Positions 1 to 11,049 of a stretch of DNA of 64,000 bases are shown here, piece by piece (positions within the stretch are counted from its first letter, which is position 1; the number at the start of each line of letters is the position of its first letter). The stretch comes from Ascochyta rabiei (Eukaryota > Ascomycota > Dothideomycetes > Pleosporales > Didymellaceae): assembly GCF_004011695.2 (NCBI RefSeq), contig NC_082414.1, positions 1,178,001 to 1,242,000 of the forward strand, written 5' to 3'. The position numbers and the translations under genes were made by a program. The notes beneath the pieces were generated by a model. It made no database searches. It was not told where the DNA came from and saw only the letters and a program-made list of their open reading frames with translations.

Positions 1-2
1 CC

Positions 3-2048
3 GCCCTCGACGCCGGCTTCTGGTCCGCCATGAAGGTGAAGCCAAGGGGCCTGCGTGACGTGCTGTCGATCGTCTTCAGCGCCTACTACCTCGTCTGCGC
101 CGAGCAGGCCGACGAGAAGGTCCGCAAGATCAGGGCCACCCTGACCGTCGATCACCTGCGCGTCGCCTGGAACAAAGGCACCACGCCCTACATCTCTGCT
201 CTGACCAGCCTCATGCGCCCGCGCCTGATGTGGTACCCCCCGCGCCAGATCAGGATCCCGCGCCCCAAGGAGAGCAGCTACAGGGACCCCGTCGTCGCCT
301 GGCTGTACTTCAACGGCCCCCTCAGCGCCCTGAAGAAGCACGACAAGCTCGTCCTCGACGTGCCCGGCGGCGGCTTTGTCGCCATGGACCCGCGCAACCA
401 CGACGACAAGCTCATGGGCTGGGCCGGCAAGACGGCGCTGCCCGTGCTGAGCCTGGACTATCGGAAGGCCCCCGAGTGGCCGTACCCGTACGCGCTGAAC
501 GAGTGCTACGACGTCTACCACACCATCGTCGCCACCAGAGGACGCTGCATGGGGCTCTCTGGCGAGCACGAGCCCAAGATCGTCGTCTCCGGCGACTCGG
601 CTGGCGGGAACCTGGCCGTCGCCATGGTGCTCATGGTTCTGCAGAGCGGCTCCACGGCGACGCGGCGCTGGCAGGGCGAGCACGAGCTGCCGCCGCCAGT
701 GGGCTGCATGCTGATCTACCCTGCCCTCGACATGAACATCGGCAACTGGATGACAGACGAGCAGATGGCCCTCATTCGCGACCGGAGAGTGAGGAAGACC
801 AACAGACCCATCCTCCGCCACAAGAGCGACGATTACCGCCACCTCGCTCCCAACACCCCCTACGGCTCCGACGACTCCGGCAGCGAAGACGAGAAGCCAA
901 GAGCGCGCATGACCGACGCCAACACGCCCACCAGCGAACGCGTCCTCACCTCGCCCCAGACCATGATCAAGCTCAGCGCCGCGCACACCAACAAAGACAC
1001 CACCGCCCTCCCCAACATCAACACCAATCTCACAAACGCCCACCCCGTCGCTACGCCCGACCGCATGTCACCGGTAGCCACGCGAGCCTCGCCTGAAACG
1101 CCCCGCGTCTTCCAACCACCCGCTGCCGGCCCAGCGCCTCCGGCTACAGCCATCAAAACTCGCCTGGCAACGTCGTCCATGATATCCTACTTCAACGACC
1201 GCATCCTGACGCCGGAGATGATGCGCGCCATGATCATCCTATACATTGGGCCTCACCACCGCCCGGACTTCAGCACCGACTTCCTGCTCTCGCCCCTCCT
1301 CGCGCCCGAGAGCCTGCTTGCCAAGTTCCCACGGACCTGGATGCTGACGGGCGAGCGCGATCCGCTCGTCGACGACACAGTCATCTTTGCGGGAAGATTG
1401 CGGCAGGCAAAACGTGCCGAGTTCGCCACGGCCAAGGAGCTGGGCTTGGACTGGGCGCGCGGTGCGTTCAGAGAGGAGGACTGGGTCAACGTCGACCTCG
1501 TCCCCGGCATTTCGCACGGCTTCTTGCAGTTCGTCGGTGTGTTCCCAGAAGGCTGGAAGTACATCTACCGCTGCGGCAAGTGGATCGACGAAGCCTTTGC
1601 CGCCGCCGAAGGTCGCGAGGTGCCGGACAGCACCGCCCCCAGCGCGGCCGTCACCCCGTGGCAGCGCAGCCGCGACCGCGACGACTACTTCGGCAGCGGC
1701 GCGACGCCCGGGCTGGCCGAAGCCGTCGACGGCCTGCGCTCCCCCTCGACGCGCCGCACACGACACCACTACCGCTCCGGCACCGCCAGCAGCGCCGACG
1801 ACGACCGCCCGCTGGAAATGACGGTCTTGCGCAAGGACAAGGCAAATCTCACGCCGCCGGCGGAAAACGGCAGTCTAGCCACCACCGCGCCCGATCGAAC
1901 TGCGCGCGGCAGGGGCAGGGCCCGGGCCCGGAAGAGCGAGAGAGGGCGGCGCAAGAGCCTGGTCAGTCTGGCGAGCGAGGACGATCTGCTTGGGAGGAGG
2001 ATGAAGGGTCTGACCGGCGGTCTTGGCGGGGAGGGACTGCTCGATTGA
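3..2048 (+). CDS. Hormone-sensitive-lipase-like alpha/beta hydrolase, 5' partial
   Basis: The frame is open to the window edge, so the true start lies upstream; the first in-window Met is at 30. The fold belongs to the HSL-type esterase/lipase group (alpha/beta-hydrolase_3), which hydrolyses acyl esters. Counting from the Met at 30, the nucleophile motif GDSAGG is at about residues 188-193 (Ser190), an Asp lies in a GERDPLVDD stretch and a His in GISHGF, giving a plausible triad. The usual HGGG oxyanion motif reads VPGGGF, with Pro in place of His. A long low-complexity Ser/Thr/Pro insert (about residues 255-395) separates the nucleophile and acid blocks, and the C-terminal 120 residues are basic and disordered-looking. 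No intron is needed in the visible part. Substrate cannot be told from sequence. Confidence 0.85.
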   Translation, partial: ALDAGFWSAMKVKPRGLRDVLSIVFSAYYLVCAEQADEKVRKIRATLTVDHLRVAWNKGTTPYISALTSLMRPRLMWYPPRQIRIPRPKESSYRDPVVAWLYFNGPLSALKKHDKLVLDVPGGGFVAMDPRNHDDKLMGWAGKTALPVLSLDYRKAPEWPYPYALNECYDVYHTIVATRGRCMGLSGEHEPKIVVSGDSAGGNLAVAMVLMVLQSGSTATRRWQGEHELPPPVGCMLIYPALDMNIGNWMTDEQMALIRDRRVRKTNRPILRHKSDDYRHLAPNTPYGSDDSGSEDEKPRARMTDANTPTSERVLTSPQTMIKLSAAHTNKDTTALPNINTNLTNAHPVATPDRMSPVATRASPETPRVFQPPAAGPAPPATAIKTRLATSSMISYFNDRILTPEMMRAMIILYIGPHHRPDFSTDFLLSPLLAPESLLAKFPRTWMLTGERDPLVDDTVIFAGRLRQAKRAEFATAKELGLDWARGAFREEDWVNVDLVPGISHGFLQFVGVFPEGWKYIYRCGKWIDEAFAAAEGREVPDSTAPSAAVTPWQRSRDRDDYFGSGATPGLAEAVDGLRSPSTRRTRHHYRSGTASSADDDRPLEMTVLRKDKANLTPPAENGSLATTAPDRTARGRGRARARKSERGRRKSLVSLASEDDLLGRRMKGLTGGLGGEGLLD

Positions 2049-4386
2049 AACTCGAGTCTTGAATTTTGATTAGGAAGTCTTGGGCCCGGAGCATATATAG
2101 AGCATAGCATGCATTCCTAGGGTAGGAGCATTTATACATACATATCATTCCATTTACTTGCATACCATAATATACCCACAACTACAACAATGACTAGAGC
2201 CACGCAAGTCACAACTCACGCACCTACACTCACCATCTCCGCCATCCAATCTACCCCCCTCCCCTCCCCTTTCCTTTCCTTTCCTTTTCCCTTCCCTTTG
2301 ATGCCGTCGCCCGGCTGAGGATACAAGGTGGCATGACCAGAAGAAAGACCTCACGATGTGAATGCTGTGCCGTGACTTGTGTAGGATAAACACTAGAGTA
2401 GTGTCAACTTGTGCTGTTGAAGTCATATTAGTGAGCTTGGCTGTCATGTGTTAGGCTAGAAGAAAGACCTTGTAGTGTAATTGCTGTGCTGTAAACTGTG
2501 TAGGGTAAACGCTAGAGCAGGTGGTATCGGCTTGTGCTGTTGAAGTCATATCAGGGAGCTCGGCGGTTAGGTGTAGCCGGGCCAGCTCCTGACAAGTGAC
2601 GTTGGCAGCTGAGACAAGGTACCGCAACGGTGGGTAGCAGCGAAAATACGGTCATGGGTTACCGGGTAGGCAGCCCTCCCTGGTAGAGATGAGGTGCATA
2701 CTGTCAGACCCGTTGAGCGTGGTACATAGATTGGCCACGGCAGATGTCTGTGGGTCGCGGCTTTCGTTGCTCGCAGCTCCGAGTCCACTGCCTCTGGAGT
2801 CCGTGTTTCGTGACGACTTCATGTTGGGTGCTGGAGTGCTGGAGTGGGCTCCCTGCTCGTCATGTTTCGGGTGTAGCGTCCCAGGGTCGACGGCATCCTG
2901 CCGTTCGTGGCAGTGGCGCTGAGAGGTCTCGATCTTCAAGTGCTCAAGCTTCCGCTGTCGTCGTACACAGCCAGGGTCATAAGGCAATCTTTTCAAGATG
3001 GCGGCACGAAAAGTGAAATATCATGCCAGACGCTCAGGTACTCTCGCTGTTCGCCAGCCTGTGTTGGAGCGGTGAGTATTGCGACATGGCGAGTGGCCGA
3101 ATGGTACGTTGTATTGTACTGTCAATCATGTGGTCCGACAAGCGGAGCCTGTCAAGTGCAACTCTGCACTCTGCAGCAGCGAGTAGCATACGGATTGAGC
3201 ACCCCTCGCAGATGGCAGTTCGGCCCAGTCGAGCCGAACCAGATTCTCCGTATGCACGTCAATATCGCTGACCACCATGTCGGATTCTGACCGCTCTTTC
3301 CCCTGTTGTGACAGCTTCGCCGTCAGAAAAGGGACTGGTCGAGTAAGATTGCAGCCTCGCATCGGACTGCGATCGCTTTGTTCATGCACCTCCTTTCCCA
3401 TTCGGTTGTTCCAGTCCCATGGTAGCTTGGGCCTGGGCTGGAATGCTACCGGGGGTGTAACGGTCGCATAGCTAGCTGCCGTTGGACGTTTGGATAGCCA
3501 GCCCTGCGATCCGCACAGAATGGGGCGCCCCTTGACTTCTAACCTGGCCTGCTGCATAGTCGCCGGCTGCTTGCAACGAGCCGAACCTTGGCCTGGCGAC
3601 GGCCGCATATGTGGGCACGGCAAGACTCGTGGGTGCGGATGACTTGCAGTGGCCTGGTGTTGGACTTGGCTGCGGGCTGGACACAATCTGACTAGCGCGC
3701 ATCCACCGTAGTCACCTACTAGTCACCCTCTAGTCACCTCGGACGTTTGGCTTCGCCCTTGTGCCTGCGTCACTCGACCCCACAGGATCCTTTTTCGTGC
3801 AACATGCCTGCTGGTCGTCTCGACGAAGAATTCTCATCTCCTCATGCTGCCACCGGTGGCGGTGAGCTGCGAGGTCGGCCGTGATGCCGCACTTGCAGCC
3901 GCTGACCGTTCGAGCAGAACCGACCGCCGCATTGGGTCGTCCTCCGCACCACTCAGGCACCCTGTTTGAGCAGGATCCCCTTCTTGCTTCGTTCGTCGTG
4001 TATGGTGTTCTCGTGAAAGGCGTTGGAGGAGAAGGGATATGCGAGGTCAGCGGTAAGGGTGGCGATGATGGGGTCCTAGCTGAGGGAGTGCTTCTGTGCT
4101 ACATGTCGGTGCGTTCCAAGGTTGCTTTTTCTGACCTGCACTTCTACATGTCTTCACACATAAATACCATATGACCTGGAAGTCACGTACCTTTTGTTGT
4201 TACTCCTATCAGCTATTTGTATCTGCGCTCCGCTCCGTCCTACTACGCAAGCTCTCATCTTTCAGACTTCACTACATCATCAGCACAAACATTGTCGAAT
4301 CACCATTGTCTACACTAGACTGTCACCCCATAACCGCTGCAAAAGACGTCAACCCTCAAGGATCTACTTTGTCCAAATCCCTCAAC
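2049..4386. other. Intergenic, no confident gene
   Basis: This span holds the 3' flank of the hydrolase gene, a polypyrimidine tract around 2250-2300, a 119-bp tandem duplication (listed separately), and only short unsupported open frames on both strands. I see no exon chain with recognisable protein features. Confidence 0.6.
2339..2575. repeat. Imperfect tandem duplication, 119-bp period
   Basis: Two adjacent copies start with AGAAGAAAGACC at 2339 and 2458. Both contain the shared block CTTGTGCTGTTGAAGTCATA near their ends, and both end in a GTTAGG-like segment. Differences are mainly substitutions with a few small indels. The repeat lies in noncoding DNA about 300 bp past the hydrolase stop codon. 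Confidence 0.85.
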
Positions 4387-4593
4387 ATGTGTACGGTCCA
4401 GTATATAATTTACGCCTGCGAGCACTGGGTGGCGCAGCCCCAACGACTTGACGGAGAAGTACTACATCTGTGTCGGCAGGCCGAAGAAGAACGTCTTGGA
4501 TTCCCTTGCCCTGAGACACAGAGGGAGCACAAGGTCATTGACAGGAGTCAAGGCTTGTGCAAAAGCTGCATGTGGGAAAGTGTGTTGCGATAG
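4387..4593 (+). CDS. Small Cys-rich hypothetical protein (68 aa)
   Basis: An ATG at 4387 opens a 68-codon frame. It has an MCTVQY start, then a Cys-x-His pair (CEHW), a Cys in LHLCRQ, a Cys-Pro pair and a terminal LCKSC. Regularly spaced Cys/His like this suggests a small metal-binding or disulfide-bonded protein, and short fungal proteins of this style are common, but I do not recognise a named family. No signal peptide is seen. The gene could have a further spliced exon downstream, since a very basic frame follows. It is isolated between two larger genes. It may also be a chance frame. Confidence 0.4.
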   Translation: MCTVQYIIYACEHWVAQPQRLDGEVLHLCRQAEEERLGFPCPETQREHKVIDRSQGLCKSCMWESVLR

Positions 4594-5478
4594 TCGACGT
4601 CTGCACAAGAGGAGGAAGAAACGGCGAACAAAAAACAAACGCAATATCGGACCAACACAACACCAATGGATTGGACAAACATCACATCTTTACGTGCGCC
4701 GACCAATATCTGACGCCAAGTCACCGCAGATATGCATACTCCGCAGCGCCACTTGCACGTCTCTCGAACCTAGCTGTCCAAACTGCCACAACTGAGCTCG
4801 TATTCTTAGAGCCTGTGAAGTACTATTTGTCTCAAAGGCGGAGGGCGCCCGATTCATTCTAGCAAGGGGGCCAGAAGCGATGATGATCTTTAGCGGCGGT
4901 CAGGAAGGAATGTTATTAGGGGAGCATTATAACAACTGTATCTATACCCTGTTTCTGGAGTACCCTGGATTCGTCGATTTCTATAGCATAGCAGCGGGGA
5001 TTCATTTACTTTTTCGATTACGCCTCCTAATTGAATGGTCGCTACTGATCTCTTCGGAAGATACAAATGTTGGTGCTGAATGTCGACACATCCTGTGAAG
5101 AGACCTACGGTGTTTGATCGCCAAACAGTGACCTCTAATCTCATGGTAACTGTTGGAAGAACAAGCGATCGGTTTCGAGGACGGGGAGCGTAGTCGAAGC
5201 AACATCGAGGTAACCGAATCAAGCTTGCCCTGTTGCGCTACTGCATTTAGCCAGTCACGGCGAGTTTTAGAAGGTTCTCTCATGGCCTGCTAGACGGTGA
5301 TTGCAGTTTTCATTTACCTGTCGATGCTTGTCTGTCTCTTGGGTGCTATTTGAAACAACAAGCAGAGCAAACGCAGCAGCGGTGAAAGGAGTAAAGTCGC
5401 ATTTTGTTGCAATCTTCTCATAAACACCTCGATCAACTGCGCAATCTTGTAAGCCCCATAGTTGGGTTGCAACTAGCG
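4594..5478. other. Intergenic, putative promoter of the 5479 gene
   Basis: There is no supported coding region. The segment just after 4593 encodes a Lys/Arg-rich open frame but lacks its own start. The last 200 bp are the likely promoter and 5' leader of the gene starting at 5479. Confidence 0.5.
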
Positions 5479-7215
5479 ATGAACGATCTTACAGCATCAG
5501 TAGGCCTGCGCAAAGACGGCCACACACCTCACCCATGGATCTTCCGCCGCACCTTCAGATGCGGGCACCCAGATGAGTTCATTGAGGTTCGACGAGATAG
5601 TGACAGTCAACAAGTGCATAACGTTATCACGTTTGAGGTATTTCAAGAACACGGTCAAACTTGCAGTGATGGGTTGGAATACACAGTGGCGCGATGTCTC
5701 AAATGTGCAAGGAAAGTCAAAGAAGAGGACGATGGAGACCTTAGGGTATTGCTGGAGAGGAACTTGCATTATTACCAGGCACTAGCATCGTCCAAATCTG
5801 CCAGAAGATCAGACACGCCCGGGAATAATGGGTTTGACAGTGTCTTGAAGAGGTACAGACTCCGCGGTGGCAAGAGTTTCGGTGGAACACCCCATCCACG
5901 CATTTTAGAGCAAGAGCACCAGGAGTTCCGCCTCGAAGTTCAAGAACAAGCTCGCAGTAGCGGCAAGGCGATCGCAATACCATCGAGGAGGATCTACAAT
6001 GCGCCAATCCAGAAAGGTCGTAAGATACTGTTGCAGATACCCCGGAGATACGTGTCTCATATGTCTGAAGGTGAAGACAAGAGCTTTTCCCAGCCGCAAA
6101 TCAGTACCGCGTTGGAGGGGAACTGTTACGATGAGGTGGAGAGCAGCCTAAGCGATGCGATCTCACGCAATCAGAAGGGCGAGACACTTTCCAGTGTTTC
6201 TGTCCAAAAAGAGGGGAACGAAGACAAGCACGTAAAAGACACAATCATCCGGAGAGCTGAGTTTACTCACGTCAAGATCATGCCTACCTCGGCGAGTATC
6301 CACGAAGATTCTGCGATGAGAGTCATCAAAGTAAGTCCCCTAAAGTCTGAACTTCCTATGAAATCGAAGATTCCTACCATGAAAGACTTCACTACGAAGA
6401 ACGACGAAGACCTTCTTCCTATTCGTACAACAAGAACTTCTTTACAAAACGAGCAAGCATATCCTCATCAGTTTATCACCGACTTTACCTTATCGAGAAG
6501 GGAATCTATCCTCGTGGAGCATTTGATCGACCAGTATGCGTCTCCTTTCGACGACGCGTCTGATCCACAGCTTCTAGACCTGAGAGATAAACACCTACGG
6601 TCTGCTCCTACTATACCTAGCAAAAGGCCACTCAATTTCATGCACCGACGGGGTGATGCTTCAACAAAAACATGGAGTAAATCCGATTCGATATCGAAGA
6701 ATTTCCGCAAGCTTCGCTTAGATCTTCAGCATTCCTCCAAGGCTACAGAGAAAAAGGCGAAACCTGAAAGCGCAAGTCCAGACTGGGCATGTCGAACGTC
6801 TCTGGCAATCGAAGCCGGTAGGATCTCGATGGACAGCGTGAGCATGCGGAGTCGAGATCCGTCGTCGTCCAAACACAGGCCTCGACCGATGCGCAGCCCC
6901 GACAAGACCATATCAGCAGAGCGGAAGACAACACGGGGTGTCAGACTCGGGGAGCCACGCGATGTCTACTCCTCGCCTGCCACACGCTCTTCGGAGTACG
7001 GTCTAGCTCTGTCCATGCTGGACAGACATTCCGAAGGCGCGTGTCACGGCGCTGCTGACCGATTGAGAGGGCTCGAAGGCATGGAGATTGCTCTGGGGAG
7101 ACAGGCGTCTACGAGACGTGATAGTGCGCAAGTAGCTTCGTCGATGGACTTACATAAGAGATTGCCGGCTCTGCCTTTGTCACAGGGCGGCGAGAAGGAG
7201 GAAGGCGGTTTATGA
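5479..7215 (+). CDS. Hypothetical protein with N-terminal Cys/His-rich region (578 aa)
   Basis: The first ATG in a long intronless frame is at 5479; the frame is open further upstream to about 5404 but without an ATG. The first 80 residues contain a CGH motif (FRCGHPDEFIEV), a lone Cys in GQTCSDG and a CLKC pair, which could bind one zinc ion. The remaining 490 residues are rich in Ser, Arg, Lys and charged residues with no predicted membrane segment and no recognised domain, and look largely disordered. I do not recognise the family and assign no function. Coding status is supported by length and by the absence of a comparable frame on the other strand. Confidence 0.75.
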   Translation: MNDLTASVGLRKDGHTPHPWIFRRTFRCGHPDEFIEVRRDSDSQQVHNVITFEVFQEHGQTCSDGLEYTVARCLKCARKVKEEDDGDLRVLLERNLHYYQALASSKSARRSDTPGNNGFDSVLKRYRLRGGKSFGGTPHPRILEQEHQEFRLEVQEQARSSGKAIAIPSRRIYNAPIQKGRKILLQIPRRYVSHMSEGEDKSFSQPQISTALEGNCYDEVESSLSDAISRNQKGETLSSVSVQKEGNEDKHVKDTIIRRAEFTHVKIMPTSASIHEDSAMRVIKVSPLKSELPMKSKIPTMKDFTTKNDEDLLPIRTTRTSLQNEQAYPHQFITDFTLSRRESILVEHLIDQYASPFDDASDPQLLDLRDKHLRSAPTIPSKRPLNFMHRRGDASTKTWSKSDSISKNFRKLRLDLQHSSKATEKKAKPESASPDWACRTSLAIEAGRISMDSVSMRSRDPSSSKHRPRPMRSPDKTISAERKTTRGVRLGEPRDVYSSPATRSSEYGLALSMLDRHSEGACHGAADRLRGLEGMEIALGRQASTRRDSAQVASSMDLHKRLPALPLSQGGEKEEGGL

Positions 7216-7835
7216 GGAATATAGGTGGTGGGGTTGTGAGATGTAGCACTTGAAACGCAGAATAACTGTTCCTAGTTATCTGACTTCGAGAGTGCGAGGC
7301 GTTGGTGCCATTAGACAGAATGGAGATTGCTTGTCCCGAATCAAAAAATCTGAACAGTTCTGAGTCGTTGACGAGCATTGGAAGCTGGTCATCCAGCCGC
7401 GGAAAGCTAGCGCTGTAAACTCACAGACATCAGGTGCAGGTGGTCTGCTTTTTCTGTGTCGTTCTAGGTTTACAATAGCTGTACCAAGTGTAAGATGATG
7501 ATGTTGTTTGCCAGATGGAGCTCGGCGATACGGAGATGCGGCTCGGAGATACGTGTCGCTTATCAGATGCAAGATACGTAAGCCCTGCAGCTCTCCCCCG
7601 CCTGCGGCAGAACACTCATCCATTCTACACAACCAATTGCACTGCCATCATGAACAGGCAACCAAGTCACGAGATGTAATTAATATAGTACACTCTGTAT
7701 GGACTGCCGGAGTTTCCGCGTATAAAGCGCCCGTAGTGCCCGCCTGTGAGGAGAGCCACCTACCCCTCAGCTCTGCTAACTACGGAGCTTCACTCACCTT
7801 TGAACATTCAGCTTTCGTCCTCAATCCAAGTCACC
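7216..7835. other. Intergenic, putative promoter of the methyltransferase gene
   Basis: No gene is seen. The distal part should hold the 3' end of the preceding transcript and the proximal 200-300 bp the promoter and leader of the O-methyltransferase gene. A minus-strand open frame here (7276-7632) shows no family features. Confidence 0.5.
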
Positions 7836-8549
7836 ATGTCAGGCCACGGCCAACCTCACGAGAAAGACCCTCGTTGGTCTGCAGTTGACACCTACTCGCT
7901 TGGCCACCTGCACCCTTCTTCGCGCACCACGCCCTCAAATGACGTGCTCGAGCACGCACTCTCGAACTCGGAGAAGCAAGGCCTTCCCGATATAGCCGTG
8001 TCGCCTTCGCAAGGCAAATACCTCCAGCTGCAGGCGCGCCTGCTCAGAGCAAAGAATGTCCTCGAAGTCGGCACACTGGGTGGTTACTCAACCATCTGGC
8101 TTGCAAACGCAAGTCCTGATGTGAAGGTTATAAGTGTCGAGGTAGACGAACACCATGCCAAGGTTGCGCGATCGAACATCGAGCATGCCGGAGTGGCGGA
8201 TAGAGTGGATGTGCGTCTTGGTCCTGGAGTCGAAGTCTTGCCAAAGATAGTAGATGAGGTCAAGGAAGGAAAGCTGGGCAAGTTCCAGCTCGTCTTCATT
8301 GACGCGGACAAGGAGAACAACTGGAGCTATGTCGACACCGCCATCCAGCTTTGCGAACCTGGATCGTGTATCATTGTAGACAATGTCGTAAGGCAAGGCC
8401 GGCTTGCGAACGATACGGACGATCCAAGGATCGTTGGAGCGCGGCGTGTCGTCGAGAACGTGGGCAATGACGATAGACTCGACGGCGTTGTGATCCAGAC
8501 GGTCGGGGATAAGAATTATGATGGTTTCCTGATCGCTATCGTAAAATGA
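7836..8549 (+). CDS. SAM-dependent O-methyltransferase, CCoAOMT/COMT-like (family 3)
   Basis: This intronless 237-residue protein transfers a methyl group from S-adenosylmethionine to a hydroxyl group of a small molecule. The start at 7836 sits in a good CACCATGTC context. Motif I (VLEVGTLGGYSTIWLA, about residues 72-87) is the SAM-binding glycine loop, an acidic VISVEVDE segment follows as expected for ribose contacts, and FIDADKEN plus IIVDNVV give the Asp/Asn metal ligands typical of the caffeoyl-CoA O-methyltransferase group. Length fits the family (220-250). There is no signal peptide or membrane segment, so it is probably cytosolic. No biosynthetic cluster surrounds it, so the substrate (catechol, phenylpropanoid or polyketide-like) is unknown. 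Confidence 0.9.
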   Translation: MSGHGQPHEKDPRWSAVDTYSLGHLHPSSRTTPSNDVLEHALSNSEKQGLPDIAVSPSQGKYLQLQARLLRAKNVLEVGTLGGYSTIWLANASPDVKVISVEVDEHHAKVARSNIEHAGVADRVDVRLGPGVEVLPKIVDEVKEGKLGKFQLVFIDADKENNWSYVDTAIQLCEPGSCIIVDNVVRQGRLANDTDDPRIVGARRVVENVGNDDRLDGVVIQTVGDKNYDGFLIAIVK

Positions 8550-11000
8550 GCACGAGAGGAAGATACCGGTGCTGCCTCCGAGCTTAACATCGGACATACT
8601 TGCGGTCGTACAATTTTCTAATGCATGTTGGCGCTGGTAGCGTAGGCTTAGGTTCATGTACCACCAGTATTTCTGCACAGGTTACATACCGAGGCCCTTC
8701 TCCTGATGCTAGCTTCACGCATTTCCTGAACGTCTGGCGTATGCACAACTCTTAGGACAACCAAACTTCCACCAGTACGCAGTGTTGAGGCGCGCCGCGC
8801 GCAGCAGGGGATCACTCAGGACCTTACAAGACGCCTCTTACAGTGCTCGATCGGCGATACAGAGCTAAACTGTAAGCACAAGTGAAGAATACGAAGACGA
8901 GGCTACAGCCGCATAGCGATGCTGATCGCACTTGATCCAAACCAGCATGACTTTCCGGTAGACTGGGTGGAACAGCAACCTAGCGCTGCGTAGCTGATGG
9001 CGAATTTCCGCTCAAAGCCCCCAAAAGCCAAGCTTGCAGAGCCAATCCGGGCCTGAGCCGAGATAACAGTAGTCAACAGACTCAAAGTCGGCGCGAGGGT
9101 GCGCATATGGCGTGCGGGGTCCGCGTCTACTCTAAGCCCTATAGATAGGTCGCTATGACGCTCATTTTCTCGATTGGGCTGGTATCGCATTCTGAACATG
9201 CGCGTTTGAATGGGTGAGAGTCGGTGATCGGTAGCGAAACGGCGATCCTCAAAATGCATCGAGGATCCGTTTCCATCCAATCGTCTATAGTCGCTGGCGT
9301 TCATGGTGGCTTGCATGAGACTGCGTTTTGATGCTGCCGAATGTGTAAGGGCACAACCACAGGCGCGGGCACGTGTTTCGCTATCGAAGAGAGGAGAAAG
9401 TCTGCGGCAGTGCTGATTTTGGATAGCAAGGCTGGCCGCGGAGCGAATTTCTTAGTCCTGTAGGTAGTAAACGATCAATCGTCAGATTGATACAGGAGAG
9501 GCTGGAAAGAGCAAGCCCCCCGGAGCACAGTGACTGTCTATGATCGTTAGCGTAAACGAGTCCAACAGCTGCCCGACTCGTTTGGAGACGGAGAACTTGG
9601 CATGAATCAAATAGTCCCAGCGGTTAACATTGAGTAGCTGGGTGTGAAAGAAGCCTCCTGACAACGTTCACGAGACCAAACTCGATCAGGTCATTCAGTA
9701 GTGGTTATGCTGAGTCGCAAAAAAAAAAAAAAAACTCTTTTGCAGCCTAGGGTACCAGACGGTTGCAACGTGTCACATGTACAAAACTGCGTAGGCCTAG
9801 TGCTCTTTGAATCCAACTCACGCACGCGTTCTAGCTACGACAACCCGGCGCAACGGCGCACCCTTGAGCCTACAGCTGTCTCGAGGCCCGGGTATTCGCA
9901 ATCCGGACGAGTCTAACGTCTAGGCTTGCAGCCAGCGAAAGGTCACTAGGTATCGGTGAAGCAGACAGCTGTGGGGCTTGCGTATCGGTTGTGGCGCTTC
10001 AATGAGTGACATGGTGTAGACACGGAATATACTCCGCCTCATCAGCTGTTTCACGCACAGCTCCGGTAGCTCGGTTAGCGTAAAGGAGATACAACTCATT
10101 GTGGCAGGATCAGCATATTCGTTGGTGATCAGAGATGTGGACGAAACTGAGGATAGAGATTGCTGCTGCATTAGCCTCGACGAGTTGCGCGTCCTGCAAA
10201 AAGTTGGACCTGGCCGCAAAACCCGATGATGTGATTGCTGGTGGGTGCGAAGAATAATTACTCCGTCTCAAGGGTATTGCTTCGTCGTATAGAAATAGGA
10301 ATCATCGGAGTAGATTCTCTCATTGACGTATCGTTGGATGACTTGAATCCTGACGTTCCACCATAACGCAACCCGAACGAAGAAAGAGAGAAACATCAAA
10401 CCGGCCCTCGTTCCAAGAAGAGGCTCGAATCCTGAGCGCAGTACACCGACTGTTTTACTCGGGCGTGTGGCAGTTCCGGCAAATTAGACGCGTAGGTACT
10501 GGCGATCATTTCAAGCGCGAGTAACTTTACAACGTTAAATTGAAACAAGTTCAGATTGATTGATTGCGGGAATCTAGGGCTGCTCGACCCCTACTAAGCC
10601 GCTTTGGTTAAGGGGTTTGGTGGGCGTGAAGACTTACGAAAATGAGCAGGTCCTGTGAGGTTACGACGTCCCAGTCATGTTAATTCAGTGACATGCAAGC
10701 GCAAATTGGTCGCACAGACAACACACTTGCTGAGGTGATCTCTAGTCAGCGAAATGGATACGTGACTCTTTATGAGAGTTGGCGTTGTACATGGTCGAAG
10801 CTGCCTTGGTTTGGCGTAGCCTTGACTGGATACTGTAGAGAAGGGCAGAGCAAGGAATAGTTCTTGGTAGAGAACTAGACACAATGCTGTTCGTATGCAT
10901 TAACTACAGTGCTTGATTTGATGTCACGTGTGGGTCATGTTGCTTGAAGTCGGGAACCGATGCCACTGCCACGGTTGCTGTTGGACGCACATAGGACGGA

Positions 11001-11049
11001 GAAGAAGAAGAAGAAGAAGAAGAAGAAGAAGAAAAAGAAGAAGAAGAAG
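11001..11049. repeat. GAA trinucleotide microsatellite
   Basis: About sixteen GAA/AAG units run without interruption except for one GAAAAA slip near 11031. On the opposite strand this is a CTT tract. Confidence 0.95.

Noticed and set aside
3126..3686. A 186-codon minus-strand frame
   Set aside because: No domain, atypical composition, and competing frames on the opposite strand.
8903..9316. A 137-codon minus-strand frame with ATG
   Set aside because: No recognisable motif, and no splice partner found; likely chance.
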